Part shown: in pieces, positions 41,665 through 51,462 of the stretch
How the letters are laid out: the number at the start of each line of letters is the position of its first letter
How positions within the stretch are numbered: the stretch's first letter is position 1
DNA from: Sphingomonas lenta
GTDB taxonomy: Bacteria; Pseudomonadota; Alphaproteobacteria; Sphingomonadales; Sphingomonadaceae
Reading direction: 5' to 3'
Assembly (NCBI RefSeq): GCF_002288825.1
Contig: NZ_NSLI01000003.1
Location: forward strand, 682,001-746,000
DNA: 64,000 nucleotides
Position numbers and translations under genes: made by a program
The notes under the pieces: model-generated
Told to the model about the DNA's origin: nothing
Database searches by the model: none
Seen by the model: the letters and a program-made list of their open reading frames with translations, nothing else

Positions 41665-44600
41665 ATGGACTTCCGCAACATCTCCGCCTGGGCGATCCGG
41701 AACCCGGTCCCGCCGCTGGTCCTGTTCCTGGCGCTGACGCTGGCTGGCATCGTCAGCTTCATGCGGCTGGACGTGAACAACGAGCCGGACATCGACTTCC
41801 CGGTCGCGATCATCGTCATCAGCCAGCCGGGTGCCGCGCCGACCGAGCTCAACACGCAGGTGACGCAGCGCGTGGAGGCGGCGGTACGCTCGCTGGAGGG
41901 CATCGACGAGATCAACTCCACCGTGACGGAGGGCAACTCGCAGACGGTGGTGCAGCTGGCGATCGGGACGCCGATCGACCGCGCGGTCAACGACGTGCGC
42001 GACGCCATCGCGCAGATCCGCGGCGACCTGCCGGAGGGCATACTGGAGCCGCAGGTGTTCCGCGCGCGCACCACCGACGAGGACATCGCCAGCTACTCCG
42101 CGGTCGGCACCGACATGACGGTGGAGGAGCTGAGCTGGTATATCGACAACACGGTGGCCAAGGAGCTGCTGTCCGTGCCCGGCATGGCGGCGGTGAACCG
42201 CAACGGCGGCGTGTCCCGCGAGATCCGCGTCATCCTGGATCCCTTGAAGCTCCAATCGCAGGGGCTGACCGCGTCCCAGGTCAACCAGGCGCTTCGCCAG
42301 GTGAACCTGAACGCGGCGGGCGGGCGCGCGGAAATCGCGGGCTCCGAGCAGTCGGTGCGCGTGCTGGGCAACGCCACCAACGCGTACGAGCTGGGGCAGA
42401 CGCAGATCGCGGTGGGCAACGGGCGCACGGTCCGGCTGGCCGACATCGCGGAGGTGCGCGACCTCTACGCCGAGCAGCGCAGCCTGGCGGCGGTGAACGG
42501 CCAGCAGGCCGTGTCGTTCGACTTCCAGCGCGCCAAGGGCGCGTCGGACGTGACGGTGTTCGAGGAGGCGCAGAAGAAGCTGGAGGCGCTCGAGAAGCGC
42601 AACCCGAACGTCCGCTTCATCCTGCGCCAGACCAGCGTGAAGTATACGCAGGAGCAGTACGAGTCCGCCATCCACGCGATGGTCGAGGGCGCGGTGCTCG
42701 CGGTCATCGTCGTGTTCCTGTTCCTGCGCGACTGGCGCGCCACGATCATCTCGGCGCTCGCCATCCCCCTGTCGGCGATCCCGGCCTTCTGGTTCATGGA
42801 CCTGTTGGGCTTCACGTTAAACCAGATGACGTTGCTGGCGCTGAGCCTGGTCGCGGGCGTGCTGGTGGACGACGCGATCGTGGAGATCGAGAACATCGTC
42901 CGGCACATGCGCATGGGCAAGTCCGCCTATCAGGCGTCGATCGACGCGGCGGACGAGATCGGCCTCGCCGTGCTAGCCACCACCATGGCGATCGTGGCGG
43001 TGTTCCTGCCCGTGGGCCTGATGCCCGGCATCTCCGGCCAATTCTTCAAAAATTTCGGCCTGACGGTCGTGGCGAGCGTGCTCATGAGCCTCGCGGTCGC
43101 GCGCCTCATCACGCCCATGATCGCCGCCTATTTCCTGAAGTCCGCCGGCCCCGCCACGCACGGCGAGGGCAGGCTGATGGACTGGTACATGGCGGTGCTG
43201 CGCTGGTCGCTCGACACGCGCGGGGCCATGGCGGCCAAGGCGCGGGGTGGGTGGCGGCGCTGGACCAACCGTTTCCGCGACCACCGCTTGTGGGTGGTCG
43301 GCATCGGCGCGCTCAGCTTCTTCCTGACGATCGTGATGTTCGGCGTGCTGCCCAAGTCGTTCCAGCCGCCGCAGGACAGCGACACCTCCTTCGCGCGCAT
43401 CGAGATGGTGCCGGGCACCACCCTGCAGCAGACCGAGGCGGTGGTGAGCCAGGTCGCGAGCTTCCTGCGCAAGCAGCCCGACGTGGAGTCGACCTATTCG
43501 CGCAGTTTCGTCGGCAACGGCCTGGTCATCGCGACGCTGAAGGAGGACCGGAAGCAGACCTCCACCGAGTTCGAGCGGAGCCTCGCGCCCCAGCTCGCCG
43601 CGATCCCGGACGCGCGCGTCTCGTTCCGCTCGCAATTCGGCTGGGGCGGCTCGGGGCGCGACATGACCATCGTGCTGGGCGGCGACGACATCGACCTGCT
43701 GACCCGCACCGCGCAGCAGATCGTAAAGGAGATGGCGGCGCTGCCGACGTTGAACGCGCCGCGCGTGGCCGGCGACCTGCAGCGGCCGGAGATCGTGATC
43801 CGCCCGCGGCTCGACCTCGCGGCGAACCTGGGCGTGACCACGGCCGCGCTGTCCAACGCGATCCGCATCGCGACCTTGGGCGACATCGACCAGAACTCGG
43901 CGCGCTTCTCGCTGTCCGACCGGCAGATCCCGATCCGCGTGGCGCTGTCGCAGTCGGCCCGGACCGAGCTGTCGACGATCGAGAACCTGCCGGTGCCGAC
44001 GCAGAACGGCGGCTCCGTGCCGCTCAGCCTGGTGGCGGACATCGGGCTGGGCGCGGGGCCGACCAAGATCGAGCGGCTGAACCAGCAGCGCCAGATCACG
44101 CTGGGCGCCGACCTGGCGCCGGGCGTGCAGCAGGGCGTCGCGCAGCAGCAGATCGACAACCTGCCGACGATGAAGAACCTGCCCGTCGGCGTGAACCGCA
44201 TCACCGCGGGCCAGGCCAAGTGGCAGGCGGAGATGATGAACAACTTCATCGTCGCCGTCGTGTCGGGCATATTCCTGGTGTTCGCGGTCCTGGTGCTGCT
44301 CTACCGTCGGTTCCTGCCGCCCTTCGTCAACATGGGCTCGCTGCTATTGGCGCCCTTGGGCGGGCTGATCGCGCTGTGGCTGACCGGCCACGCGTTGACG
44401 ATGCCGGTGTTCATCGGGCTGCTGATGCTGCTCGGCATCGTCGCCAAGAACTCGATCCTGCTCATCGACTTTGCACTGGAGGAGATGAACAAGGGCGTGG
44501 ACACGCTTACCGCGATCATCGACGCGGGCCACAAGCGCGCGCAGCCGATCGTGATGACCACGGTGGCCATGGTCGCGGGCATGATCCCGACCGCGCTGTC

Positions 44601-44883
44601 CTTGAGCGGCGACTCGTCCTGGCGCGCGCCGATGGGCATCGTCGTGATCGGCGGGCTTATCCTGTCGACGCTGCTCACGCTCCTGATCGTGCCGGCGACG
44701 TTCAGCCTGGCGGTCGGGATCGAGCGCTGGGTGGGTCCGCGGCTCGGCCGGCGGCTGCTCACCTATCGCCCCGGCGACGACGGGTCGGAGGTGATCGGCG
44801 TCGCCGGACCCGGCGGGCCGCGGCTCGGGCCGGCGCAGGGGAAGCTGGGGTATAAGGACGACGGGGTTCAGCCTGCGGAGTGA
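41665..44883 (+). CDS. RND multidrug efflux transporter (AcrB/MexB superfamily)
   Basis: 1072 residues. First TM near the N-terminus ([19 protein letters not shown]), then porter domain; [20 protein letters not shown] holds the TM4 proton-relay acidic residues, and [19 protein letters not shown] the corresponding TM10 segment. Exports drugs or other hydrophobic compounds using proton flow, with the adaptor upstream. No outer-membrane channel gene or regulator is adjacent. Confidence 0.95.
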   Translation: MDFRNISAWAIRNPVPPLVLFLALTLAGIVSFMRLDVNNEPDIDFPVAIIVISQPGAAPTELNTQVTQRVEAAVRSLEGIDEINSTVTEGNSQTVVQLAIGTPIDRAVNDVRDAIAQIRGDLPEGILEPQVFRARTTDEDIASYSAVGTDMTVEELSWYIDNTVAKELLSVPGMAAVNRNGGVSREIRVILDPLKLQSQGLTASQVNQALRQVNLNAAGGRAEIAGSEQSVRVLGNATNAYELGQTQIAVGNGRTVRLADIAEVRDLYAEQRSLAAVNGQQAVSFDFQRAKGASDVTVFEEAQKKLEALEKRNPNVRFILRQTSVKYTQEQYESAIHAMVEGAVLAVIVVFLFLRDWRATIISALAIPLSAIPAFWFMDLLGFTLNQMTLLALSLVAGVLVDDAIVEIENIVRHMRMGKSAYQASIDAADEIGLAVLATTMAIVAVFLPVGLMPGISGQFFKNFGLTVVASVLMSLAVARLITPMIAAYFLKSAGPATHGEGRLMDWYMAVLRWSLDTRGAMAAKARGGWRRWTNRFRDHRLWVVGIGALSFFLTIVMFGVLPKSFQPPQDSDTSFARIEMVPGTTLQQTEAVVSQVASFLRKQPDVESTYSRSFVGNGLVIATLKEDRKQTSTEFERSLAPQLAAIPDARVSFRSQFGWGGSGRDMTIVLGGDDIDLLTRTAQQIVKEMAALPTLNAPRVAGDLQRPEIVIRPRLDLAANLGVTTAALSNAIRIATLGDIDQNSARFSLSDRQIPIRVALSQSARTELSTIENLPVPTQNGGSVPLSLVADIGLGAGPTKIERLNQQRQITLGADLAPGVQQGVAQQQIDNLPTMKNLPVGVNRITAGQAKWQAEMMNNFIVAVVSGIFLVFAVLVLLYRRFLPPFVNMGSLLLAPLGGLIALWLTGHALTMPVFIGLLMLLGIVAKNSILLIDFALEEMNKGVDTLTAIIDAGHKRAQPIVMTTVAMVAGMIPTALSLSGDSSWRAPMGIVVIGGLILSTLLTLLIVPATFSLAVGIERWVGPRLGRRLLTYRPGDDGSEVIGVAGPGGPRLGPAQGKLGYKDDGVQPAE

Positions 44884-44891
44884 GGCCCGAG

Positions 44892-44996
44892 CCCAGCGGC
44901 GCAGCCGCTGGACGAGGATCAGCCGAACGCCGGCCGGCGACCGCGCGAGTTCGTCCTCGCGCGTGTCGACCGACGACGCGGCTTCGCCGCGGCGCT
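44892..44996 (+). repeat. Composite three-hairpin repeat, copy 5 (after the RND pump gene)
   Basis: Hairpin 1: CCAGCGGC-GCA-GCCGCTGG (44893-44911), 9 bp after the stop. Then CCGGCCGG, an extended hairpin 2 with arms CGAC/CGCGCGAG (44938-44949) and CTCGCGCG/GTCG (44956-44968), then ACCGACGA and hairpin 3 CGCGGC-TTC-GCCGCG (44977-44991). Hairpin 2 is longer here than in the other copies. Confidence 0.85.
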
Positions 44997-45054
44997 ACTT
45001 GCTTGCTTGCAGCCGGACTGCCCCTCTCCCCTCGTCGCCTCGCGGCGACTTCGC

Positions 45055-45077
45055 CCCTCTCCCCTGAGGGGAGAGGG
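45055..45077. repeat. Hairpin upstream of the DUF445 gene
   Basis: CCCTCTCCCC-TGA-GGGGAGAGGG, perfect 10-bp stem, 41 bp before the start of the DUF445 gene; same base sequence theme as the palindrome after queG. Confidence 0.7.
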
Positions 45078-45118
45078 AAGGGCTTGAACTTCCCGCCCGC
45101 TCGGGGATTGTTTCGCAC

Positions 45119-46393
45119 ATGAAGCTGGAGTCCGTCGCGCGTCCGACCGCCTTCGAGGTCGCCCCGGCGGGTCTCGTCCAGATGCGGTTGGTCGCGACCG
45201 GGCTGCTCGTCGTCATGGCCGCGATCTATCTGTCCACCCGACCGCTGGTGGCGGGCGACAACGCCTGGGGCTTCGTCAACGCCTTTGCGGAAGCCGCGAT
45301 GGTGGGCGGGCTGGCGGACTGGTTCGCGGTGACCGCGCTGTTCCGGCACCCGCTCGGGCTCCCCATCCCGCACACGGCCATCGTGCCGCGCAACAAGGAC
45401 CGGATCGGCGACACGCTGGCGCAGTTCCTCCGCGCAAACTTCCTCGTCCCCTCCGTGGTGAGCCGTCGCATGCGCCGGCTCGACGTCGCCGGCGCGATCG
45501 CGCGCTGGCTGACCGACCCGCCTGAGGGTGCGGGCGGGCGGTTCCGCCAGGGCGCGTCCAGGCTGGTGGCGCAGGTGCTCGAAGGGCTCGACCCGGCGCG
45601 GCTCGGCGGCATGGTCAAGAACGCGATCGGGGCTCGCTTACGCGAGACGGAGGTGTCGCCGCTCTTGGGCCAGCTCGCCGCGGCGGCGATGCGCGAGGAC
45701 CGGCACCAGCCGCTGATCGACGCCGGCGTGCGATGGGCGGGGCGCACGCTCGCCGCCAACGAGTCGATGATCCGCCAGATGGTGCACGACCGCGCGGGCT
45801 CCATCCTGCGCTGGACGGGGCTCGACGAGACGGTGTCGAATAAGCTGATCGACGGCCTCGACAAACTGCTCGGCGAGATGGCCGACAACCGGCAACATCC
45901 CGTGCGGCTCCGCGCGGAGGAGGCGCTAGACCGCATCGTCTGGGACCTGCAGCACGATCCCGAGACGCGCGCGCGCATCGAGCGGCTGAAGGAGGATTTG
46001 ATCGCCAACCCTGCCATGCAGCGCTGGCTCGACGGCATGTGGGAAGCGGCGCGCGCGGGCCTGCTGCGCATCGCGCGCGATCCGGAGGCGGCGATGGCCG
46101 GGCGGCTGGGCGAAGTGCTGCGCCAGCTGGGCCAGACGCTGCGCAACGATCCGGAGCTGGCCCACCGCATCAACCGCTTCGTCCGCCGCGCGGTGGTGGG
46201 CATCGCGGCCGATTACGGCGACGGCATCGTGCGGTTGGTGTCGGAGACGGTGCGGAGCTGGGACGCGCAGACGATCACGCGGCGTCTGGAGAACGCGGTG
46301 GGCAAGGACCTGCAGTATATCCGCGTCAACGGGACGTTGGTGGGCGGGCTGGTGGGCCTGCTGATCCACGCGGTGGACATCGGGCTGACGTGA
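45119..46393 (+). CDS. DUF445-family membrane protein
   Basis: 424 residues. One membrane segment at about 20-37 (RLVATGLLVVMAAIYLSTR), then GFVNAFAEAAMVGGLADWFA and TALFRHPLGLPIPHTAIVP, the conserved DUF445 N-terminal motif, a long helical middle, and a C-terminal membrane segment (VNGTLVGGLVGLLIHAVDIG). Related to the YjiN family; function unknown. Confidence 0.9.
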   Translation: MKLESVARPTAFEVAPAGLVQMRLVATGLLVVMAAIYLSTRPLVAGDNAWGFVNAFAEAAMVGGLADWFAVTALFRHPLGLPIPHTAIVPRNKDRIGDTLAQFLRANFLVPSVVSRRMRRLDVAGAIARWLTDPPEGAGGRFRQGASRLVAQVLEGLDPARLGGMVKNAIGARLRETEVSPLLGQLAAAAMREDRHQPLIDAGVRWAGRTLAANESMIRQMVHDRAGSILRWTGLDETVSNKLIDGLDKLLGEMADNRQHPVRLRAEEALDRIVWDLQHDPETRARIERLKEDLIANPAMQRWLDGMWEAARAGLLRIARDPEAAMAGRLGEVLRQLGQTLRNDPELAHRINRFVRRAVVGIAADYGDGIVRLVSETVRSWDAQTITRRLENAVGKDLQYIRVNGTLVGGLVGLLIHAVDIGLT

Positions 46394-46413
46394 GCGCGTT
46401 TCGCACCACCTTC

Positions 46414-46582
46414 CGTCACCCCGGACTTGTTCCGGGGTCCATCGTCGTCCGGGCGCAACGCTGGAAGGTGTGGAGCGACGGCAGCGCCGCTCCTCGAACG
46501 GATTGCCCGCTCTGCGATGGACCCCGGAACGGGACTCCCAGCAAAGTAGTACTTTGCTGGGGTCCCATGTCCGGGGTGACGA
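46414..46582. repeat. REP/MITE-like inverted pair with a nested palindrome
   Basis: Left arm 46414-46444 is the standard CCCCGGACTTGTTCCGGGG arm. The right arm (from 46515) begins GATGGACCCCGGAAC and ends CCGGGGTGACG, but its centre holds an extra palindrome, CCCAGCAAAGTA-G-TACTTTGCTGGG (46537-46561). The 302-bp gap 46394-46695 contains this repeat and the mlaE promoter region; I see no gene in it. Confidence 0.8.
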
Positions 46583-46695
46583 GGGCGGAGGAAGCCGGAG
46601 GTGGCGACGATCGTCCCCGGGTGGGGCGGGCCTATCCCTAGCCCAACCTCCTCTGTCTTGCCGCGGCGCGTCATTTCCCGCATGGAAACGATCGC

Positions 46696-47796
46696 ATGAG
46701 CGGTCCAGCCGACTTTTCCGCAGCCGACGGGGGAACGCTGCGCTTCACCGGCGACCTGTCGCTGTCGCGCCTGGGTACGCTGCCGGATCGACTGAACGCC
46801 TTCGACGGCACGGCCACGGTGCTCGACCTGTCCGGCGTCGGCCGGTTCGACACCGTCGGGGCCTGGGTCGTGCACCGCTTCGCCGCCAAGAGCGGCGCGG
46901 AGATCCGCGGGCTCGACGCCGACAAGCGCCACCTGCTCGACCAAGTGGAGCAGGCCGACCAGCCCGTCGCGATGCGGCCCGAGCACGTCAACCCGCTCAC
47001 GCGCGTGCTGGGCGAGGTGGGGCAGGCGGTCGCCACCGCGTTCCACACGCTCCACGGCCTCCTGGGCTTCCTGGGCGCGACCACGCTCGCCTTCCTCAAC
47101 GTCGCCCGCCACCCTAGCCGCTTCCGCTTCAACGCCGTCGTCCACCGGTTCGAGGTGGTGGGCGTGTCCGCGCTCGGCATCATCGGGCTGATGAGCTTCC
47201 TGATCGGCATGGTCATCGCGCAACAGGGCGCGGTGCAGCTTCGCCAATTCGGCGCGGAGGTGTTCACGATCAACCTCGTCGGCCGGCTCACGCTGCGCGA
47301 GATGGGCGTGCTGATGACCGCGATCATGGTCGCCGGACGCTCGGGCTCCGCCTTCGCCGCGCAGCTCGGCACCATGAAGCTGACCGAGGAGATCGACGCG
47401 ATGCGCACCATCGGCGTGTCGCCGATGGAGGCGCTGGTGGTGCCGCGCGTGCTGGCCGCCGTGCTGCTGATGCCGCTCTTGGGCTTCTACTCGTCGATGA
47501 TCGCGCTGATCGGCGGCGCGCTCTTGAGCTGGGCGACGCTGGAGATCCCGCCCATCACCTTTATCCAGCGCATCCGCGAGGTGGTGCCGATCACCGACCT
47601 TTATGTCGGCCTGATCAAGGCACCCGTGTTCGGCGCGATCATCGCCATCGCGGGCTGCTTCCAGGGGCTGCAGGTCGAATCGGACGCCGAGCAGGTCGGC
47701 AGCCGCACGACCGCGGCGGTGGTGCAGGCGATCTTCCTCGTCATCGTGCTCGACGCATTCTTCGCGGTGTTCTTCACCTGGCTCGGGTGGAACTGA
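46696..47796 (+). CDS. mlaE: MlaE-type ABC permease with N-terminal STAS-like domain
   Basis: 366 residues. The first ~100 residues resemble a STAS domain (TVLDLSGVGRFDTVGAWVVH). The permease half shows VVGVSALGIIGLMSFLIGMV, VNLVGRLTLREMGVLMTAIM and GRSGSAFAAQLGTMKLTEEI, the MlaE signature. Part of the retrograde phospholipid transport system keeping outer-membrane asymmetry. First gene of an mlaE-F-D-lipoprotein operon. Confidence 0.94.
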   Translation: MSGPADFSAADGGTLRFTGDLSLSRLGTLPDRLNAFDGTATVLDLSGVGRFDTVGAWVVHRFAAKSGAEIRGLDADKRHLLDQVEQADQPVAMRPEHVNPLTRVLGEVGQAVATAFHTLHGLLGFLGATTLAFLNVARHPSRFRFNAVVHRFEVVGVSALGIIGLMSFLIGMVIAQQGAVQLRQFGAEVFTINLVGRLTLREMGVLMTAIMVAGRSGSAFAAQLGTMKLTEEIDAMRTIGVSPMEALVVPRVLAAVLLMPLLGFYSSMIALIGGALLSWATLEIPPITFIQRIREVVPITDLYVGLIKAPVFGAIIAIAGCFQGLQVESDAEQVGSRTTAAVVQAIFLVIVLDAFFAVFFTWLGWN

Positions 47797-48599
47797 TGGC
47801 GCGATCCGACGAACCGATCATCCGCGTGCGCGGGTTACGCAACCAGTTCGGCGAGCAGATGATCCACGACGGCCTCGATCTCGACGTGCGCCGGGGCGAG
47901 ATACTGGGCGTGGTCGGCGGATCGGGCACGGGCAAGTCGGTGCTGATGCGCTCGATCATCGGGCTGCAACAGCCGACGGCGGGCGAGATCACCGTGTTCG
48001 GCGAGCCCACGCTGGGCCGCGACGAGACGGAGACGGTGGACATCCGCAAGCGCTGGGGCGTGCTGTTCCAGGGCGGCGCGCTCTTCTCCACGCTGACAGT
48101 GGCCGAGAACGTCCAGGTGCCGCTGCGCGAGTTCTACCCGAACATGGACCCGGCGCTCACCGACCAGATCGCGTCGTACAAGGTCGTGATGACGGGCCTG
48201 CCGCCCAACGCTGGTCCCAAATACCCGGCCGAGCTGTCGGGCGGCATGAAGAAGCGCGCGGGGCTCGCGCGCGCTCTGGCGCTCGACCCGGAGCTCCTGT
48301 TCCTCGACGAGCCGACCGCCGGCCTCGACCCGATCGGCGCGGCCGCCTTCGACGAGCTCACCAGGTCGCTCCAGAGGACGCTGGGCTTGACGGTGTTCCT
48401 GATCACCCACGACCTAGACACCCTCCACGCGATCTGCGACCGGGTGGCGGTGCTGGCGGACAAGCGCGTCATCGCGATCGGCACGATCGACGAGCTGATC
48501 GCCACCGACCACCCCTGGATCGCCGAGTATTTCAGCGGCCCGCGCGGGCGCGCGGCCGTGCAGTCGCAGCACGCGGCCCAAGCAAGGACCACAAGCTGA
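47796..48599 (+). CDS. mlaF: MlaF-type ABC ATPase
   Basis: 267 residues. Walker A GGSGTGKSVLMRS, Q-loop VLFQGGALFSTLTV, signature LSGGMKKRAGLARAL, Walker B LLFLDEPTAGLDP, switch His in LITHDLDTLH. ATG overlaps the mlaE stop by one base and its own stop overlaps mlaD by one base. Confidence 0.96.
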   Translation: MARSDEPIIRVRGLRNQFGEQMIHDGLDLDVRRGEILGVVGGSGTGKSVLMRSIIGLQQPTAGEITVFGEPTLGRDETETVDIRKRWGVLFQGGALFSTLTVAENVQVPLREFYPNMDPALTDQIASYKVVMTGLPPNAGPKYPAELSGGMKKRAGLARALALDPELLFLDEPTAGLDPIGAAAFDELTRSLQRTLGLTVFLITHDLDTLHAICDRVAVLADKRVIAIGTIDELIATDHPWIAEYFSGPRGRAAVQSQHAAQARTTS

Positions 48600-49564
48600 T
48601 GGAGACCAGATCCAACCACGTGCTCGTCGGCGCGGTCGTGCTGATCCTTTTGGCGCTCCTGGCGCTGTTCACCGTGTGGATCGCCAGGCTCGGCGGCGCG
48701 GACGAGAAAGAGTATGACATCTTCTTTCGTCAATCGGTCGAGGGCCTGGCGCGCGGGTCGGCGGTGACGTTCGCGGGCGTGCCTATCGGGCAGGTGGAGG
48801 AGATCGCGCTGTGGCGGCCCGACCCGCAATACGTGCGCGTGCGCGTCCGCGTGAACGATGAGACGCCGATCCTGCAAGGCACCACCGCGTCGATCTCTGG
48901 CGTCGGCTTCACGGGCGTCAGCCAGATCACGCTGGACGGCGCGCGGCGCGGCGCCCCGCCGATCGTCTGCCCCGAGGAGAACCCGCAGCGCGTCTGCCCG
49001 TACGGCGTGCCCGTCATCCCGACGCGGCCGGGCGGCGTGGCGGCGATCCTCAACTCCGCGCCGCAGCTGCTCGAGCGGCTGTCGACGCTGACCGACCGGC
49101 TGACCGGGCTGCTCACCGACCGCAACCAGGCGTCGGTGGCGGGCATCCTGGAGAACACCGACCGGCTGACCGACGCGCTCGCCGACCGCGGGCCGGAGAT
49201 CGCAGAGACGCTGGCGCAGACGCGGCTTGCCGTGCGGCAGGCGGGTGATGCCGCGCAGCAGGTGGGCGAGCTGGCCGACACGGCCGACCGCGTACTCGCC
49301 AATGACGTGCAGCCGACGATCGCCAACCTCAACCGCACTATCAATTCGGCGCAACGCTCCGCGGACGCGCTGGGCGAGGCGATCGGCGACGCCCGGCCGG
49401 GGCTCCAGGCCTTCTCCAAGCAGACCATTCCGGAGGTGGGCCTGCTCGTCCGCGACCTCCGGCGGACGAGTGAAGCGTTCGCGCAGATCGCCGAGCGCGT
49501 GGAGCAGGGCGGTGCCGGGTCGCTCGTGGGGCAGCAGAAGCTGCCGGATTACAAGGGCAAGTGA
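48599..49564 (+). CDS. mlaD: MlaD-type MCE-domain lipid-binding protein
   Basis: 321 residues. N-terminal anchor VLVGAVVLILLALLALFTVW, then MCE domain YDIFFRQSVEGLARGSAVTF with VPIGQVEEI, and a long C-terminal helical region with repeated Thr/Asp-rich heptads (DRLTGLLTDRNQASV). Periplasmic hexameric ring that carries lipids between membranes. Confidence 0.94.
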   Translation: METRSNHVLVGAVVLILLALLALFTVWIARLGGADEKEYDIFFRQSVEGLARGSAVTFAGVPIGQVEEIALWRPDPQYVRVRVRVNDETPILQGTTASISGVGFTGVSQITLDGARRGAPPIVCPEENPQRVCPYGVPVIPTRPGGVAAILNSAPQLLERLSTLTDRLTGLLTDRNQASVAGILENTDRLTDALADRGPEIAETLAQTRLAVRQAGDAAQQVGELADTADRVLANDVQPTIANLNRTINSAQRSADALGEAIGDARPGLQAFSKQTIPEVGLLVRDLRRTSEAFAQIAERVEQGGAGSLVGQQKLPDYKGK

Positions 49565-49572
49565 GGACAGCC

Positions 49573-50160
49573 ATGCGACACGCCATCACGTTCCTGGCCG
49601 CGCTGCCGCTGGCGGGCTGCATCAGCTTCGGCGCGGAGCCGCCGCCCGCGCTGCTCACGCTCGAGACGCGCGCCGAGCTGCCCGTCGGCGAGGTCAGGCG
49701 CGCGGAGGGCGGCAGCGCCGTCACCGTCCTGTCGTTGACCACGCCGCAATCGCTTAGCACCACGCGCGTGCCCGTGCAGTCGACGCCGACCACCATCGCC
49801 TATGTCGAGGAGGCGCAGTGGACCGAGCAACCGGCGCGGCTCTTCGCGCGGCTGCTCGGCGACACGATCGCGGCGCGCACGGGGCGCGTGGTGCTGGGGA
49901 ACGGCCAGGCGCTCACCGATCCTGGCACCAGGCTCGGCGGCGAGCTCCGCCACTTCGGGCTCGACGCGACGACGCGCGAGGCGGTGGTGACGTTCGACGC
50001 CCAGATCGTGCGCGGTGAGGCGCAGGCGGTCGAGAAGCGCCGCTTCGAGGCGCGCGTGCCGATACAGGGCGAGATCGACGCGCAGACGGCCGGGCTGACG
50101 CTCAACGATGCCGCGAACCAGGTCGCGGCGCAGGTCGCGGACTGGGTGGGGCGCGGCTAA
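49573..50160 (+). CDS. ABC-type transport auxiliary lipoprotein (PqiC/DUF330-like)
   Basis: 195 residues. MRHAITFLAALPLAGCISFG is a lipoprotein signal with LAGC lipobox. The mature part (PPALLTLETRAELPVG, then TTPQSLSTTRVPV, IAYVEEAQWTEQPARL, FARLLGDTIAAR) matches the auxiliary lipoprotein that accompanies MCE systems. ATG at 49573 with GAGGA upstream is preferred over GTG 49561, which overlaps the mlaD stop. Confidence 0.88.
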   Translation: MRHAITFLAALPLAGCISFGAEPPPALLTLETRAELPVGEVRRAEGGSAVTVLSLTTPQSLSTTRVPVQSTPTTIAYVEEAQWTEQPARLFARLLGDTIAARTGRVVLGNGQALTDPGTRLGGELRHFGLDATTREAVVTFDAQIVRGEAQAVEKRRFEARVPIQGEIDAQTAGLTLNDAANQVAAQVADWVGRG

Positions 50161-51158
50161 GGCGCGCGCCTGACCGGCACCGGCAGGTTGCACACGTCCG
50201 CGCCGCCCGCGGGCCGGATGAAGAACGCGTCCCGCCGGTTCGCGCGCGCGTCGGCATAGGCCGCGAAGCTCGCGCTCTCCGTGGAGAGGTATTGGAAGCG
50301 CGGGCGCTCGGCTTGTGAAAGGTCGCTGGCGAGGCGAATGGAGCGGATAGGTATGCGCTCGGCCGCCGTCCTATAGAAGCCCAGCGCCTCCGTCCCGCGC
50401 GGCAGCGAGGAGAGGTGTTCGATCCCCTCCACCACGCGGCCGACCACCGCGATGTTGCGGTCCAGGTGCCTCGGCGCGTGGCCGATCACCGCGTAGAGCT
50501 CCGCGCCCGTGCCGGTGTCGGGCGACAGGTTGCGCCCGACGCCGACCGATCCGTAGCAATGGACGGGCCAGACGCGGTCGGGCGCGGTCCCCTTCATCGT
50601 CATCGCGAACGGCATGCCGCCGACGAAGGTGTAATGCTCGGCATAGGGATCGGCGAGCTTCGGTGCGCGCGCGGCAGCGGCGTTCGAGGACCGGGCGGGA
50701 ACGGGCACGATCGCCCCGTTCGACCAGAGGTTCGGGAACAGGCCGGGGTGGAACGGCATCTCGTACTCGCTCTCCGCCACCTTGTTCAGCCCGGGCGGCA
50801 GCGGCTTCTTCTCGGAGGCGTCGCCCCATTGCGCGACATAGTTGTCCTGGACCCGGTTGACGCTGGTCCCGTCCCACCAGCGCGCCTTGGCGAGCGTGCC
50901 GATGTTCGCGACCCAGCCTTGCGCGAAGGGCGGCGGCGCGAGCTGGATCACCACGCGCCGCGGCCGCCCCGTCGTATCGGGCGCGAGCTCCATGACGATG
51001 AGGTCGTCGGGCCGGATCGTCACCCAATCGGACGCGGGCGCGGCGGCGACGATCTCGGACGGCGCACGCTTGTCCGGCGCGACGCGGCCGGAGGACTGGA
51101 CGGCCGCGGCCTGGGGAGGTTCGGGGGAGAGCGCGAGGGCGAGGAGCAGGCTGAGCAT
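50157..51158 (-). CDS. Exported cyclophilin-like peptidyl-prolyl isomerase (third copy)
   Basis: 333 residues, about 150 longer than the core. Signal peptide (MLSLLLALALSPEPPQAAAV), a N-terminal extension, then WVTIRPDDLIVMELAPDTTG, VVIQLAPPPFAQG, and the cyclophilin core with NIGTLAKARWWDGTSVNRVQ, VWPVHCYGSVGVGRNLSP and AVVGRVVEGIEHLSSLP. The active-site Arg/Gln set is divergent, so activity is uncertain. Confidence 0.8.
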   Translation of the reverse strand: MLSLLLALALSPEPPQAAAVQSSGRVAPDKRAPSEIVAAAPASDWVTIRPDDLIVMELAPDTTGRPRRVVIQLAPPPFAQGWVANIGTLAKARWWDGTSVNRVQDNYVAQWGDASEKKPLPPGLNKVAESEYEMPFHPGLFPNLWSNGAIVPVPARSSNAAAARAPKLADPYAEHYTFVGGMPFAMTMKGTAPDRVWPVHCYGSVGVGRNLSPDTGTGAELYAVIGHAPRHLDRNIAVVGRVVEGIEHLSSLPRGTEALGFYRTAAERIPIRSIRLASDLSQAERPRFQYLSTESASFAAYADARANRRDAFFIRPAGGADVCNLPVPVRRAP

Positions 51159-51255
51159 GCCCCATGCTGCCCCGCACGTGGCCTACGCGCAACCGCCCCG
51201 CTTGCGCGCGGGCGCGGGCGCGGCTAGGGCGCACGCCTTCCAGGCCTCATCTTGC

Positions 51256-51346
51256 GGAGCGGTGGCCGAGTGGTCGAAGGCGCTCGCCTGGAAAGTGAGT
51301 ATACGGCAAAACCGTATCGAGGGTTCGAATCCCTCCCGCTCCGCCA
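51256..51346 (+). tRNA. tRNA-Ser (anticodon GGA)
   Basis: 91 nt including an encoded CCA (51344-51346). Acceptor GGAGCGG pairs with CCGCTCC; D-arm GGCCGAGTGGTCGAAGGC; anticodon stem CTCGC/GTGAG with loop C-T-GGA-A-A (anticodon 51290-51292); a long variable arm (TATACGGCAAAACCGTAT) as expected for serine; T-arm GGGTTCGAATCCC. Confidence 0.97.
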
Positions 51347-51462
51347 TTCCCGCTTCCCGCGCGCCCTGGTTTGAGTGACGGAGATGTTGCGGGTGGGCTG
51401 ACACCCGGCGCAACGAACCCTGCTTCGAACGGTTTCGCCTCGATCAAGGTCGAGGACCACCC

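Noticed and set aside
51256..51346. Prophage or island attachment at the tRNA
   Set aside because: No integrase, no direct repeat of the tRNA end and no change in gene style downstream.
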